A stretch of DNA of 64,000 nt, from positions 428,264 through 492,263 of the forward strand of contig NZ_JBMOVV010000001.1 of NCBI RefSeq assembly GCF_049472135.1. The letters are read 5' to 3'. Both the position numbers and the translations under genes were made by a program. Below the pieces are notes generated by a model. It did not search any database and had not been told where the DNA came from. It saw only the letters and a program-made list of their open reading frames with translations. Source of the DNA: Arcobacter_B sp049472135. GTDB taxonomy: Bacteria; Campylobacterota; Campylobacteria; Campylobacterales; Arcobacteraceae. Shown piece after piece: positions 52,365 to 61,925 of the stretch. The stretch's first letter is position 1, and the number at the start of each line of letters is the position of its first letter.

Positions 52365-53348
52365 TTAGTTTAATTGATTTGAAATTTTAATTAATTCTTC
52401 TAGTTTAGCTTTTGATTTACCACTTTGAATTACATCTCTTGCTATTTCAATACCTTCTTTAATATCTCTTGCTTTTTCATCTACTACTAAAGCAACAGCT
52501 GCATTTATAAGAACAATATCAAGTTTTGGTCCAATTAATTCATTTGATAAAATGGCTTTTGTTGTCATAGCATTCTCTTTTGCATCACCACCAACTATAT
52601 ACTCTTTTGGTACAAGTTTTAAACCATAATCTTCAGGGTTTATTTCAAAGTCTTCAATCTTACCATTTACAAGAGAAGTAGCATAAGAAATATCAGAAAT
52701 TGAAACTTCATCCATTCCATCTTTTGATGAAACAATAATTGATCTTTTTGTGTCAAGCATGTCTAAGGCATATGCGATTTTATTAATATATGATTTATCA
52801 AAAACACCTATTAATTGTTTTGATACAGTAGCAGGATTTGATAATGGCCCTAGAATATTAAATATAGTTCTGTGAGGGATTGATTTTCTAATAGGCATTA
52901 TATATTTCATAGCAGGATGATGTTTTTGTGCAAACATAAAACAAAAATTTGCATCTTCAAGCATTTTTGCTGAGTTTTCAAGTGACATTTCAAGGTTAAT
53001 TCCTAAAGCTTCAAGCATATCAGCACTTCCACTTTTACTTGTAATACTTCTATTACCATGTTTAGCTACATAAGATCCACAAGCAGCTAATAGTATTGAT
53101 ACAGTTGTAGAGATATTAAAAGAGTTTGATTTATCTCCTCCTGTTCCACAATTGTCAATAAGTTTTTCTTTAATACTATAATGAACAGGAAGAGGAATTA
53201 AGTGATCTCTCATAGCACTTGCAGCCCCTGCAATTTCTGCTGCAGTTTCTCCTCTCTCGTATAGCTCAATTAAATAGTCTCTAACCTCTTCTTGTGGTAA
53301 TCTATTTTCAAAAATATCATCAAATTTTAATTTTGCTGTATTAAACAT
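52365..53348 (-). CDS. trpD: Anthranilate phosphoribosyltransferase
   Basis: The protein has 327 residues. DNCGTGGDKSNSFNIST and KHGNRSITSKSGSADMLEALG are the phosphoribosyl pyrophosphate and anthranilate-binding signatures. It performs the second step of tryptophan synthesis. Other trp genes are absent here, so the pathway is dispersed. It abuts tsaE directly. Confidence 0.94.
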   Translation of the reverse strand: MFNTAKLKFDDIFENRLPQEEVRDYLIELYERGETAAEIAGAASAMRDHLIPLPVHYSIKEKLIDNCGTGGDKSNSFNISTTVSILLAACGSYVAKHGNRSITSKSGSADMLEALGINLEMSLENSAKMLEDANFCFMFAQKHHPAMKYIMPIRKSIPHRTIFNILGPLSNPATVSKQLIGVFDKSYINKIAYALDMLDTKRSIIVSSKDGMDEVSISDISYATSLVNGKIEDFEINPEDYGLKLVPKEYIVGGDAKENAMTTKAILSNELIGPKLDIVLINAAVALVVDEKARDIKEGIEIARDVIQSGKSKAKLEELIKISNQLN

Positions 53349-53393
53349 ATTTATCCTTCTATTTTTTTAACATATCACTTAAAGACTTAATAA

Positions 53394-53642
53394 CTAGTCA
53401 AATTTTTTTACGTACTCTTCCATTTTAGATTTAGGAGTTGATTTTGAAGCTGGTATTTGAAGTACTTCAAATTTATCACTTCTTTCAAGGTATTTAATCT
53501 CTATTAAATCCCCTACTTTTACTTCTTTGGCTTTTTTAACAGCTTGCCCATTTATAAAAACAACTTTGTGTTCAAGCATATCTTCAGCAACTGCTCTTCT
53601 TTTAGTAATATTAACTGCGTTTAAAAATTTATCTATTCTCAT
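53394..53642 (-). CDS. S4-domain RNA-binding protein (Hsp15-like)
   Basis: The protein has 82 residues. The S4 fold begins MRIDKFLNAVNITKRRAVAEDM and continues with VVFINGQAVKKAKEVKVGD. A basic tail follows. The family includes Hsp15, which binds stalled 50S subunits; short versions are common in this phylum. First gene of a run into trpD, tsaE and lptB. Confidence 0.85.
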   Translation of the reverse strand: MRIDKFLNAVNITKRRAVAEDMLEHKVVFINGQAVKKAKEVKVGDLIEIKYLERSDKFEVLQIPASKSTPKSKMEEYVKKFD

Positions 53643-53792
53643 AAGTGAGATTATATCTAATTATTATTAAAAGTGCTTTTTATGTTAGTTATATTAAGTA
53701 AAGGTTAATTTTATGTTTAAATTATTTTATAGTTATAATTGAGTATAATATATGCTTAAAATTTATGACAATCATATTATAGGATAAGTTAA

Positions 53793-55037
53793 ATGAGTAA
53801 AAAAGATGTTAAAAAAGTAGTATTAGCTTATAGTGGTGGGCTTGACACTTCTACTATTTTAAAATGGCTTCAAGATGAGTACAATGCTGAAGTTATTACT
53901 TTCACAGCTGATTTAGGTCAAGGTGAAGAAGTTGAACCAGCAAGAGAAAAAGCTTTAGCTTGTGGAATTAAACCAGAAAATATTTTTATTTTAGATATTA
54001 AAGAAGAGTTTGTAAAAGATTACGTATTCCCAATGTTTAGAGCAAATGCAATTTATGAAGGTGAGTATTTATTAGGTACTTCTATTGCAAGACCTTTAAT
54101 TGCTAAAAAACAAATTGAAATTGCTAATAAAATGGGTGCAGATGCAGTATCTCATGGTGCAACAGGTAAAGGTAATGACCAAGTTAGATTTGAGCTTGGA
54201 TACTTAGGTTTAAATCCTGATATTACTGTTATTGCTCCATGGAGAGAATGGGATCTTAACTCAAGAGAAAAATTATTAGCATATGCTAGAGAGCATGGAA
54301 TTGAAATTGATCAAAAACATATTGATGCTGATGGTAACCCTACAGTTTCTCCATACTCAATGGATGCAAATTTACTTCACATCTCTTATGAAGGTTTATC
54401 TTTAGAAAATCCAAATGCTGAGCCTGAAGAAGCAATGTGGTTATGGACTAACTCTCCTGAAAATGCACCAGATGAAGCTGAATACATTACTATTTCATAC
54501 AAAAATGGTGACCCTATTGCAATTAATGGTGAAGAAATGTCACCTGCAACTATCTTAGAAACATTAAACCAATATGGAAATAAACATGGTATTGGAAGAA
54601 TTGATATTGTTGAAAATAGATATGTTGGTATGAAAGCTAGAGGTTGTTATGAAACTCCAGGTGGAACTATCATGTTAAAAGCTCACAGAGCTATTGAATC
54701 AATTACTTTAGATAGAGAAGCTGCTCATTTAAAAGATGAATTAATGCCTAAATATGCTAAATTAATTTACCAAGGATACTGGTTCTCTCCTGAAAGAGAA
54801 ATGATGCAAGCAGCAATTGACAAAACTCAAGAAAATGTAGAGGGAACTGTTAAGTTAAAACTTTACAAAGGTAATGTTATTGTTGTTGGAAGAGAGTCTA
54901 AAAAATCTTTATTCTCTGAAGCACACTCTACTTTTGAAGAAGATGAAGTATATAATCAAAAAGATGCAGAAGGATTTATTAGACTTAATGCATTAAGATT
55001 TATCATTTCTGGTCAAAACAAAAAAAACAATAATTAA
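53793..55037 (+). CDS. argG: Argininosuccinate synthase
   Basis: The protein has 414 residues. The PP-loop AYSGGLDTSTILKWL and the region GATGKGNDQVRFELG are characteristic. It joins citrulline and aspartate using ATP. A typical terminator follows, separating it from the peptidase/ATP-grasp operon. Confidence 0.97.
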   Translation: MSKKDVKKVVLAYSGGLDTSTILKWLQDEYNAEVITFTADLGQGEEVEPAREKALACGIKPENIFILDIKEEFVKDYVFPMFRANAIYEGEYLLGTSIARPLIAKKQIEIANKMGADAVSHGATGKGNDQVRFELGYLGLNPDITVIAPWREWDLNSREKLLAYAREHGIEIDQKHIDADGNPTVSPYSMDANLLHISYEGLSLENPNAEPEEAMWLWTNSPENAPDEAEYITISYKNGDPIAINGEEMSPATILETLNQYGNKHGIGRIDIVENRYVGMKARGCYETPGGTIMLKAHRAIESITLDREAAHLKDELMPKYAKLIYQGYWFSPEREMMQAAIDKTQENVEGTVKLKLYKGNVIVVGRESKKSLFSEAHSTFEEDEVYNQKDAEGFIRLNALRFIISGQNKKNNN

Positions 55038-55072
55038 TAACATTAAATACATATAGTATTTAATTCTCAAAT

Positions 55073-55104
55073 AAAAAAGGCATTTTTTACAAATGCCTTT
55101 TTTT
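55073..55104 (+). terminator. Rho-independent terminator after argG
   Basis: AAAAAAGGCATTT (55073-55085) pairs with AAATGCCTTTTTT (55091-55103), followed by more T. It marks the end of argG and the start of a separate operon. Confidence 0.9.
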
Positions 55105-55208
55105 ATCTACAAATTCTACCAAAAAACTAATCTTTCCTAGTATCCAAATTGTAACCAGCTTGTGCTAAATTACATCCACGATTTTATAATTTAATAAGTG
55201 GAAAATAA

Positions 55209-56306
55209 ATGACCTATTTAGAGGACTTAAAACAGATAGTAAAAATAAACTCACACACTATTAATAAAAAAGGTGTTGATGAAGTTGGGCAAATTATGGC
55301 TACTTGGCTTGAAAAAATTGGATTTTCAAAAACTGTATACAAAAGAGAGTTAATTGGAGATCATTTACTATTTAAATCCACCCATAAAAAAACTGGCAAA
55401 AAAATTTTATTACTTGGACATAATGATACTGTTTTTCCAAAAGATTATTTTGAAGAGTTTAAAGAAGATGATTCTTGGGTTTATGGACCTGGTGTTTGTG
55501 ACATGAAAGGCGGGAATATTGTTGCCTTACAAGCTCTTAGAAATATTCATAAAAAATATGGACAAATCTTTAATATTGATTTTTTATTAGTTAGTGATGA
55601 AGAAACAGGAAGTGATGATTCTAAACATGTCACATCAAGTATTGCAAAAGATTATGATTATTGTTTTGTTTTTGAAGCAGCAGGTAAAAATCTAGAGTTA
55701 GTAACTTCAAGAAAAGGTGTAGGAAGATATATCATCAAAATTGATGGTAAGGCTTCTCATGCAGGAACTTCTTATACAAAGGGAGTTAATGCAAATCTTG
55801 AAGGTGCAATCAAACTTCAAAAGTATAGCGAACTAATAAATCTAGAACAAGGAACAATTGTAAATGTAGGTAAGTGTGAAGGTGGTATTGGAATAAATAC
55901 TGTGTCACCCTACTTTGAAATGAGTTTAGAGTTTAGATTTGATAAAAAAGATGAAAAGCAAAGAGTAGTTAAAGAGATTGAAAAAATATCAAAAGAATCT
56001 TTTGTTGCAGGTACCATTTGTCATATTGATGGGGTTATTCAAAGAGATGTAATGGAAGAGAGTTCTTCTCAATTAGAGTATCTAAAATTTTTAGAAGAGT
56101 TAACTAATCTAAAAATCCCAAAAGAGCATAGAGGTGGTGTAAGTGATGCAAATATTGTCTCTAGTTGTGGAGTAATAACATTAGATGGTTTTGGTCCATA
56201 TGGAGATGGTGATCATACTTTAAAAGAGAGAGCTTTAAAAAGTTCTTTTGAACAAAGAATTAATATGGTTACAACAATTTTAGAGTTTTATCAAGAAAAT
56301 CAATAA
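55209..56306 (+). CDS. M20-family zinc peptidase (glutamate carboxypeptidase-like)
   Basis: The protein has 365 residues. Metal-binding and catalytic residues are in place: LLGHNDTVFPKD, YGPGVCDMKGGN, LVSDEETGSDDS, FEAAGKN and YGDGDHTLKERA. The insert (about 170-280, SRKGVGRYIIKIDGKASHAG) is the usual lid/dimerisation domain. No signal peptide, so it is cytoplasmic. Relatives remove a C-terminal glutamate or deacylate amino acids. First gene of a four-gene operon with two ATP-grasp proteins and an M14 peptidase, 18 bases from the next gene. Confidence 0.88.
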   Translation: MTYLEDLKQIVKINSHTINKKGVDEVGQIMATWLEKIGFSKTVYKRELIGDHLLFKSTHKKTGKKILLLGHNDTVFPKDYFEEFKEDDSWVYGPGVCDMKGGNIVALQALRNIHKKYGQIFNIDFLLVSDEETGSDDSKHVTSSIAKDYDYCFVFEAAGKNLELVTSRKGVGRYIIKIDGKASHAGTSYTKGVNANLEGAIKLQKYSELINLEQGTIVNVGKCEGGIGINTVSPYFEMSLEFRFDKKDEKQRVVKEIEKISKESFVAGTICHIDGVIQRDVMEESSSQLEYLKFLEELTNLKIPKEHRGGVSDANIVSSCGVITLDGFGPYGDGDHTLKERALKSSFEQRINMVTTILEFYQENQ

Positions 56307-56324
56307 ATATAAGGAAGGAAGAGA

Positions 56325-57227
56325 ATGTCAAAAAGGAAAGTTGGTATTTGGTTATACCAAAATGGTGGTGGAGATAAAATCCAAAAGAAATTAATTAAAA
56401 AACTAAACGAAAGAGATATAGAGGTTATAACTGATATAAATCTTAGAAATGCTATTGCTAAAAATGGCCATATCCTTTATGATGGAATTAAACTAGATAA
56501 ATTAGATTTATTTCTATCATACAATGCAGGTCAACAAACAACATATCAAATGTATTTATATAAAGCGTTAAGTCATGTTATTCCAACTATAAATGATTAT
56601 AAAGCATTTGAACTAACAGAAGACAAGTTTCACACTGCATTTTTATTAAGACATAATAAAATTCAAACAGCTGATTATAAGTTATGTCATAGAGATGATA
56701 CACATCATTTAAAATCAATTATTAAAAAATGGGACAAAATGGTTTATAAACCAACTGATGGTTGGGGTGGTGTTGGTTTAACAAAGATTGAAAATACAGA
56801 AACATTAGATATGTTAATACCTTTTTTAAATCAAATGCATTTAAGATATTTTTATGTGGAAAAATTTATTGATTATGATAATACTGATTATAGAATAGAT
56901 GTAGTAGATGGTCAAGTTGTTGGTTGTTATGGACGAAAAGCAAGTGGTAATGACTGGAGAACTAATATAACTAGTGGAGGAAGTGTATTCTTAAGAGAAC
57001 CAAATGAAGATGTAATCAATTTGGCACTAAAAGCTGTTAAGGTTACAGGACTAGATATTGCAGGGGTTGATATTATCTATGATAGAAAAAAAGAAGAGTA
57101 CATAGTTCTTGAAGTAAATGGAATTCCAGCATTTGCAACACCAGAACAAGAAAAATTGGGGCTTGATTTTAACGATAAAAAAATTGACATTATGGTTGAT
57201 TTAATTGATAGAAAAACTAAAAAATAA
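56325..57227 (+). CDS. RimK/LysX-type ATP-grasp ligase
   Basis: The protein has 300 residues. Fold marks: MVYKPTDGWGGVGLTKI (ATP-binding loop), YFYVEKFIDY, DYRIDVVDGQVVGCYGRK, WRTNITSGGS, LDIAGVDIIYD and VLEVNGIPAFATPEQ (metal site). Such enzymes form amide bonds from a carboxylate and an amine, for example adding Glu residues or amino acids to a carrier peptide. Substrate unknown. AGGAAGGAAGAG precedes the ATG. Operon partner of M20, a second ATP-grasp and M14. Confidence 0.85.
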   Translation: MSKRKVGIWLYQNGGGDKIQKKLIKKLNERDIEVITDINLRNAIAKNGHILYDGIKLDKLDLFLSYNAGQQTTYQMYLYKALSHVIPTINDYKAFELTEDKFHTAFLLRHNKIQTADYKLCHRDDTHHLKSIIKKWDKMVYKPTDGWGGVGLTKIENTETLDMLIPFLNQMHLRYFYVEKFIDYDNTDYRIDVVDGQVVGCYGRKASGNDWRTNITSGGSVFLREPNEDVINLALKAVKVTGLDIAGVDIIYDRKKEEYIVLEVNGIPAFATPEQEKLGLDFNDKKIDIMVDLIDRKTKK

Positions 57228-57248
57228 ATAAATTAAGGGGAGAAAATA

Positions 57249-58751
57249 ATGCAGAAATTACCAAAGTTAGGATTTTTATATCTTGATTATGTTTTAAGAT
57301 TCTTTGATCATTCAAATTTCAAAGGTTGGCCAGATAGAATAGAAGAAGTTGTTTATCATTGGAAAAATGATAAGGATAGATTCATCAAAGAGGTTAAAAG
57401 AAAAAAGATTGATATCTTAATTGGGAACATTCCTGCAACAGCATATGATACATTTGTAGAGATTGCAAAAGAGTTACCTCATGTTAGATTTGTACCATCA
57501 CTTCAAACACAGTTTTCAAATAAATCAAAAGAGAATGTAACTCTTTTTTGTGAGAAAAACAATCTAAGTATTCCAAAGACAAAAATTTTTTATGATAAAG
57601 AGAAAGGTTTTGATTACTTAAAAAATAAGGCAAAGTATCCTCAGATAATCAAAAGATCATACGGTCCTTCTAACTATGGAGGTTATTATGTACATAAAGC
57701 TGATAATTATAAAGAAGCTAAAAAACTATTAGAAAAGAAAAAATATAATCCTATTTATACACAAGATGCAATTGATTTAAAATATTCTGGAGATTTAAGA
57801 ATCATGTTAATAGGACATAAACCCATATGTGCATTTTGGAGATTCTCTGGAGTTGGTCAATGGATTACTAATACTTCTCAAGGTGGTTCAATGTCATATG
57901 AAAATGTTCCTATGAATGCATTAGAATTAGCTGTAGAAGCAAGTAAGGCTGCTAAAGCTGAGTATTGGGCTTGTGATATTGCAATTGATGCAAAAACAGA
58001 TAAACCTTATATTTTAGAGTGTGCTACTGCATTTGCAGCCTTTCCTTATATTAGAGACTGGATTGGTCAATATTTAATGTGGGACTTTTCAAACGGAAGA
58101 TTTGGTATGCCTCATGTTCCTTTATACTCTTGGGAAGAACTTGGAAAGATTGACTCGTCATTACTTAGAACTATGAGACATATTGGTTTTAGTAAATATA
58201 AACCATCTTGTGATGGGACTTGGTATATTAATGATCCTGAAGATAAGTTTGATATGGAAATTACAGAAGCTTCCAATGATTTAGATTATCCTGCTTCTAT
58301 TAATCCTAAGGACTTACCAATAAAAAAAGAGTTAAAGAAAGAACCTATTAAAAATGAGTTTAGTATAGAAAAAATAAATTTAAATTATGCATCTTTAACT
58401 GATATTATGACTCTTCATGGGATGGAAGAAGATCTAGCTTTAGAGATACAAGAGTATTTAAAAGAGAATATTGTAACAGATGCAAGTGATTTACTAGAAT
58501 TAGAATCAATAGATGAACAACTTTTAAAAGTTTGGGATGATAGTATAGATGATATGAGAGTTAATGTAAATAGTGCTGATGAAAATACACTAAAGAAAAT
58601 TAAAGGTATTGGCTCAAAACTAGCAAAGATAATTTTAGATTTCAGAGATACTATTAATGGATTTAGTTCTTTAGATGAATTAAAACAAATTGATGGGATT
58701 GGAAAGAATAAATTAGCTCAATTAAAGTCAAGATTAAAAATAGGAGAATAA
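57249..58751 (+). CDS. ATP-grasp protein fused to two ComEA-like helix-hairpin-helix units
   Basis: The protein has 500 residues. The ATP-grasp part covers about 1-310 (YPQIIKRSYGPSNYGG, YTQDAIDLKYSGDLRIM, TNTSQGGSMSYE, AEYWACDIAID, YILECATAFAAFPY). A linker of about 60 residues follows. Residues about 376-430 are a diverged HhH unit (INLNYASLTDIMTLHGM). Residues 438-500 are a full ComEA-type unit (VNVNSADENTLKKIKGIG, NGFSSLDELKQIDGIG). HhH units usually bind DNA without sequence preference, so fusion to a ligase is unusual. It may ligate onto, or be tethered to, DNA, or the HhH may bind protein. Confidence 0.8.
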   Translation: MQKLPKLGFLYLDYVLRFFDHSNFKGWPDRIEEVVYHWKNDKDRFIKEVKRKKIDILIGNIPATAYDTFVEIAKELPHVRFVPSLQTQFSNKSKENVTLFCEKNNLSIPKTKIFYDKEKGFDYLKNKAKYPQIIKRSYGPSNYGGYYVHKADNYKEAKKLLEKKKYNPIYTQDAIDLKYSGDLRIMLIGHKPICAFWRFSGVGQWITNTSQGGSMSYENVPMNALELAVEASKAAKAEYWACDIAIDAKTDKPYILECATAFAAFPYIRDWIGQYLMWDFSNGRFGMPHVPLYSWEELGKIDSSLLRTMRHIGFSKYKPSCDGTWYINDPEDKFDMEITEASNDLDYPASINPKDLPIKKELKKEPIKNEFSIEKINLNYASLTDIMTLHGMEEDLALEIQEYLKENIVTDASDLLELESIDEQLLKVWDDSIDDMRVNVNSADENTLKKIKGIGSKLAKIILDFRDTINGFSSLDELKQIDGIGKNKLAQLKSRLKIGE

Positions 58752-58752
58752 G

Positions 58753-61338
58753 TTGAAACAACTTTATAGGTCGTATGCTCAGTCCACTGAAATATTTAAA
58801 GAGTTAGAGAAAAAATTTCCAAACTATTTTAAGTTAGAATCAATAGGTCAAACTTGGGAAAAAAGAGATATAAATTTAATTACAATTTCAAAAGATATAA
58901 AAACTGCATTAAATAGACCTGCATTATTTTATACAGGAACTATTCATGCAAGGGAGTGGATAGGACATGAATTAGCTATAGAGTTTGCAACTTATGTTTT
59001 AGAAAATTATGATAGTGACCCAAAAATAAGAGCTTATTTGGAAAATACTACTATTTATATGGTACCTTGTGCAAATCCAGATGGTTATGAATATTCAAGA
59101 AATCACTTTTCTTTTTGGAGAAAGAATAGAAGAGTTAATGCTGATGGAACTTATGGTGTTGATTTAAATAGAAATTTTCCAGTTGGTTTTGTAAAGTCAA
59201 CTTTAACAACATCAAATGTATATGGTGGGCCAGAACCATTTAGTGAACCTGAAACTCAAGCCCTAAAAGATTTTGTAGAGTCTCATGAGAATATAACTGT
59301 TTCTTTAGATTATCACAGTCAAGGAAATGTATTTTTTCCTGCACATGATTTTAGACATGAAGATACTATAGATACAACAGATATGAATACATTATGTGCA
59401 AATATGGCTGAAGAGATTAGAAAGGTATCAAGAAGAGAGTATGGTATTCATCAAGGTAAACCACCTGCAAAACTTATTTCAGGTAGTGGTAGAGAGTTTT
59501 ATTATTCAAAAGGTATTATCTCTACAGTTGTAGAAGTTGGTACAAGGAATATAAGTGATTATATGGATGATATGAATGAGCATCTAAGAGAGCATATCCC
59601 TGCTTTATTAAGTGCTGTTGATGAGGTACCAAATTATAGTAAATATGCATTGAAAAGAGTTGAGTCATTTGAAGTTATAGAGATTGGCTCTTCACATGTA
59701 AGTCTTAAATGGGACTATGAAAAAAGTGAAGACATTTTTTTTGAAGTTTATAGAAGTTTAAAAAATAAATCTTTTTGTAATGCTAGTAATCTAATTGCAA
59801 GAACACAAAAGCTTAACTTTAATGATATAAATCTTTTTTCAAATAAAGATTATTACTATAATATAAGAGCTGTAAATAGTAAAACAGGTTTAAAGTCACC
59901 CTATTGTCCTCAAATTAAAATTAGAACTCATCTTGATTATGATGAGTTTAGTAGAACCTTTTATGCTTCAAAAAAACAAACAGGCTATGTATCAGAAAAT
60001 ATAAACGATAACTCTAAGCATTTTGGTGTAAACTCTTTATTTGTTGGTGTTGATGAAAATAAAGGTGTTTCTTATGCAGTTATAACAATAAATGTAAAAT
60101 CTTTACCTTCTAATGCATTGATTAAACATGCAGAGTTTAATCTTTATCCTATAAATAGAGTTTCAACAACAATTGAAAAATATGGTGAATGGAATGTTGC
60201 AATAGTTGATCAAACAAAAATGGGTGATATTACAGATTTTGATGATGTTGAAAATATGAAACTAATTAAATATATTGGTAGACCTACACAATCACATCAA
60301 TTAACTCAAGGAATTTGGAGAACTTGGGAATTATCAGCTATGGAGTGTGAATATCTAAAAAAATCAATTCATAATGATAAAATTGTATTAAGAGTAGAAG
60401 GACCAAAAGAGCTTAGAGTAGGAAGATCAAGACAAATGATGCAATGGGATATAGGTTATGGTAAATTTGGGTTTGGCTTACCTTATAGACCAAGAATTGA
60501 ATTAACATATACTCTAAAACCTGAAATTACAGCTTTATACCCTACTTCTATTAATACTATAAGTAAAAGTGAAATAAAAGATGATGAAATAACAGCTGGC
60601 TTTGATGAAAATGGTTCAAAGATATATTCTGTATTTGAGTTTAATTTAGCATCTTTACCACCTTATGATAATAGTATGATTACTAAAGCTTACTTTGAGT
60701 TAAACTCAACAAAGATATATATAAAAGATGATATTAGGTTTCATATTGAGTTTGTTGATGATAATATAGAAAAAGATTATAACAGTATCTCAAATAGAGA
60801 GATTATTCAAAATATTGGTTATGATGTAAGTGCTACGGAACTTAAAAATAATCAAACACAATATTTTATGTTTGATACTTTTGCTGAAATGACACTAAAT
60901 GAAAAGGTAAGGGAAAAAACTAGTGTTTCATTTGTTTTAAAACCTACCTCTTCAAAAAAGGCAATTAAGGACAAAAAAGTATCTTGGGAAATAAAAAATA
61001 TTTCTTTGTCTCCAAAATTGATTATTGAACATATTCCAAAAAGAAGATTCCCATTAGCACAAGTTAAAAATGCTAGACTTTTTGAAGATAATGGAAAAGT
61101 GAAGCTTACATGGGAAAATCCTGTTGATATAGATTTTGTTGGTGTTAAAGTTATAAAAAATCCTTTCAGAGCTCCATATTCATCACAAGATGGTCAAAAA
61201 CTTTATGCTGGTAAGGATGAATATACTTATGACGATTTTGGTGCTATGGATATTGATAAATATTATGCAATATTTACATACGATGATGTACCAAATTATA
61301 GCCAGCCAATAATTTTAAAATATGATGCAAATAAGTAG
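58753..61338 (+). CDS. Large M14 zinc carboxypeptidase with FnIII- and DNRLRE-like C-terminal domains
   Basis: The protein has 861 residues; TTG start one base after the upstream gene. The M14 domain (about 1-300) keeps zinc ligands H65 and E68 (HAREW) and H188 (DYHSQGN), substrate Arg140 (DLNRNF) and catalytic E261 (STVVEVGT). C-terminal parts: FnIII-like (about 305-395), two beta-rich modules like DNRLRE stalk domains (about 395-590 and 600-775), and a second FnIII-like end (about 780-861). Despite such extracellular-type modules, no signal peptide is seen. It should trim C-terminal residues from peptides, perhaps those made by the two ATP-grasp enzymes. Confidence 0.85.
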   Translation: MKQLYRSYAQSTEIFKELEKKFPNYFKLESIGQTWEKRDINLITISKDIKTALNRPALFYTGTIHAREWIGHELAIEFATYVLENYDSDPKIRAYLENTTIYMVPCANPDGYEYSRNHFSFWRKNRRVNADGTYGVDLNRNFPVGFVKSTLTTSNVYGGPEPFSEPETQALKDFVESHENITVSLDYHSQGNVFFPAHDFRHEDTIDTTDMNTLCANMAEEIRKVSRREYGIHQGKPPAKLISGSGREFYYSKGIISTVVEVGTRNISDYMDDMNEHLREHIPALLSAVDEVPNYSKYALKRVESFEVIEIGSSHVSLKWDYEKSEDIFFEVYRSLKNKSFCNASNLIARTQKLNFNDINLFSNKDYYYNIRAVNSKTGLKSPYCPQIKIRTHLDYDEFSRTFYASKKQTGYVSENINDNSKHFGVNSLFVGVDENKGVSYAVITINVKSLPSNALIKHAEFNLYPINRVSTTIEKYGEWNVAIVDQTKMGDITDFDDVENMKLIKYIGRPTQSHQLTQGIWRTWELSAMECEYLKKSIHNDKIVLRVEGPKELRVGRSRQMMQWDIGYGKFGFGLPYRPRIELTYTLKPEITALYPTSINTISKSEIKDDEITAGFDENGSKIYSVFEFNLASLPPYDNSMITKAYFELNSTKIYIKDDIRFHIEFVDDNIEKDYNSISNREIIQNIGYDVSATELKNNQTQYFMFDTFAEMTLNEKVREKTSVSFVLKPTSSKKAIKDKKVSWEIKNISLSPKLIIEHIPKRRFPLAQVKNARLFEDNGKVKLTWENPVDIDFVGVKVIKNPFRAPYSSQDGQKLYAGKDEYTYDDFGAMDIDKYYAIFTYDDVPNYSQPIILKYDANK

Positions 61339-61356
61339 ACTCTTATTTGCATTTTT
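61325..61356 (+). terminator. Terminator including the M14 gene stop
   Basis: ATGCAAATAAG (61325-61335) pairs with CTTATTTGCAT (61342-61352), followed by TTTT. The loop TAGACT contains the stop codon TAG at 61336-61338, so the left arm is the last coding sequence of the gene. Confidence 0.8.
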
Positions 61357-61401
61357 AAAAATCACAAGTTATAATAATCCTAAAAAAATTTAGGAAGTAA
61401 A

Positions 61402-61902
61402 ATGATATTAAAATTTAAAGAGCATTATCCAAAAATAGAATCATCTGCATGGGTTGCACCAAGTGCCGATATTATAGGTGATGTAGTTATTGGTGAAAAC
61501 TCTTCTGTATGGTTCCAATGTGTAATTAGAGCAGATGTAAATAAAGTTAGAATTGGTAAAAATACAAATATTCAAGACTTATCTATGATCCATACAGATA
61601 CACATACTTCTACAATAATCGGTGACAATGTTACAATTGGACACAAGGTTATGTTACATGGATGTAAAATTGAAGACAATTGTTTAATTGGAATGAGTGC
61701 TACAGTATTAGATGATGCTGTTATTGGTGAAGGTTCTATTGTTGGAGCTAATTCTTTAGTTACTTCAGGTAAAAAATTCCCACCAAAAAGTTTAATTATG
61801 GGTAGTCCAGCAAAAGTAGTAAAACAGTTAACAGATGAAGATGTTCAAGGTTTAATCAAACACGCAGGGCATTATGTAGATTATAAAAATGATTATAGCT
61901 AA
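61402..61902 (+). CDS. Gamma-class carbonic anhydrase family protein
   Basis: The protein has 166 residues and a left-handed beta-helix hexapeptide repeat (VVIGENSSVWFQCVIRADVN, IGKNTNIQDLSMIHTD). The three zinc His are in MIHTDTH and IGHKVMLHGC. It matches the YrdA/PaaY group; carbonic anhydrase activity is uncertain in this group. A terminator follows. Confidence 0.88.
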   Translation: MILKFKEHYPKIESSAWVAPSADIIGDVVIGENSSVWFQCVIRADVNKVRIGKNTNIQDLSMIHTDTHTSTIIGDNVTIGHKVMLHGCKIEDNCLIGMSATVLDDAVIGEGSIVGANSLVTSGKKFPPKSLIMGSPAKVVKQLTDEDVQGLIKHAGHYVDYKNDYS

Positions 61903-61925
61903 GAGATAACTCTTAGCTATTTTAG
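61895..61925. terminator. Bidirectional terminator between the carbonic anhydrase and dUTPase genes
   Basis: ATAGCTAAGAG (61895-61905) and CTCTTAGCTAT (61910-61920) form an 11-bp stem with loop ATAA, followed by TTTAGTTA. The left arm includes the stop of the plus-strand gene. Confidence 0.8.
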
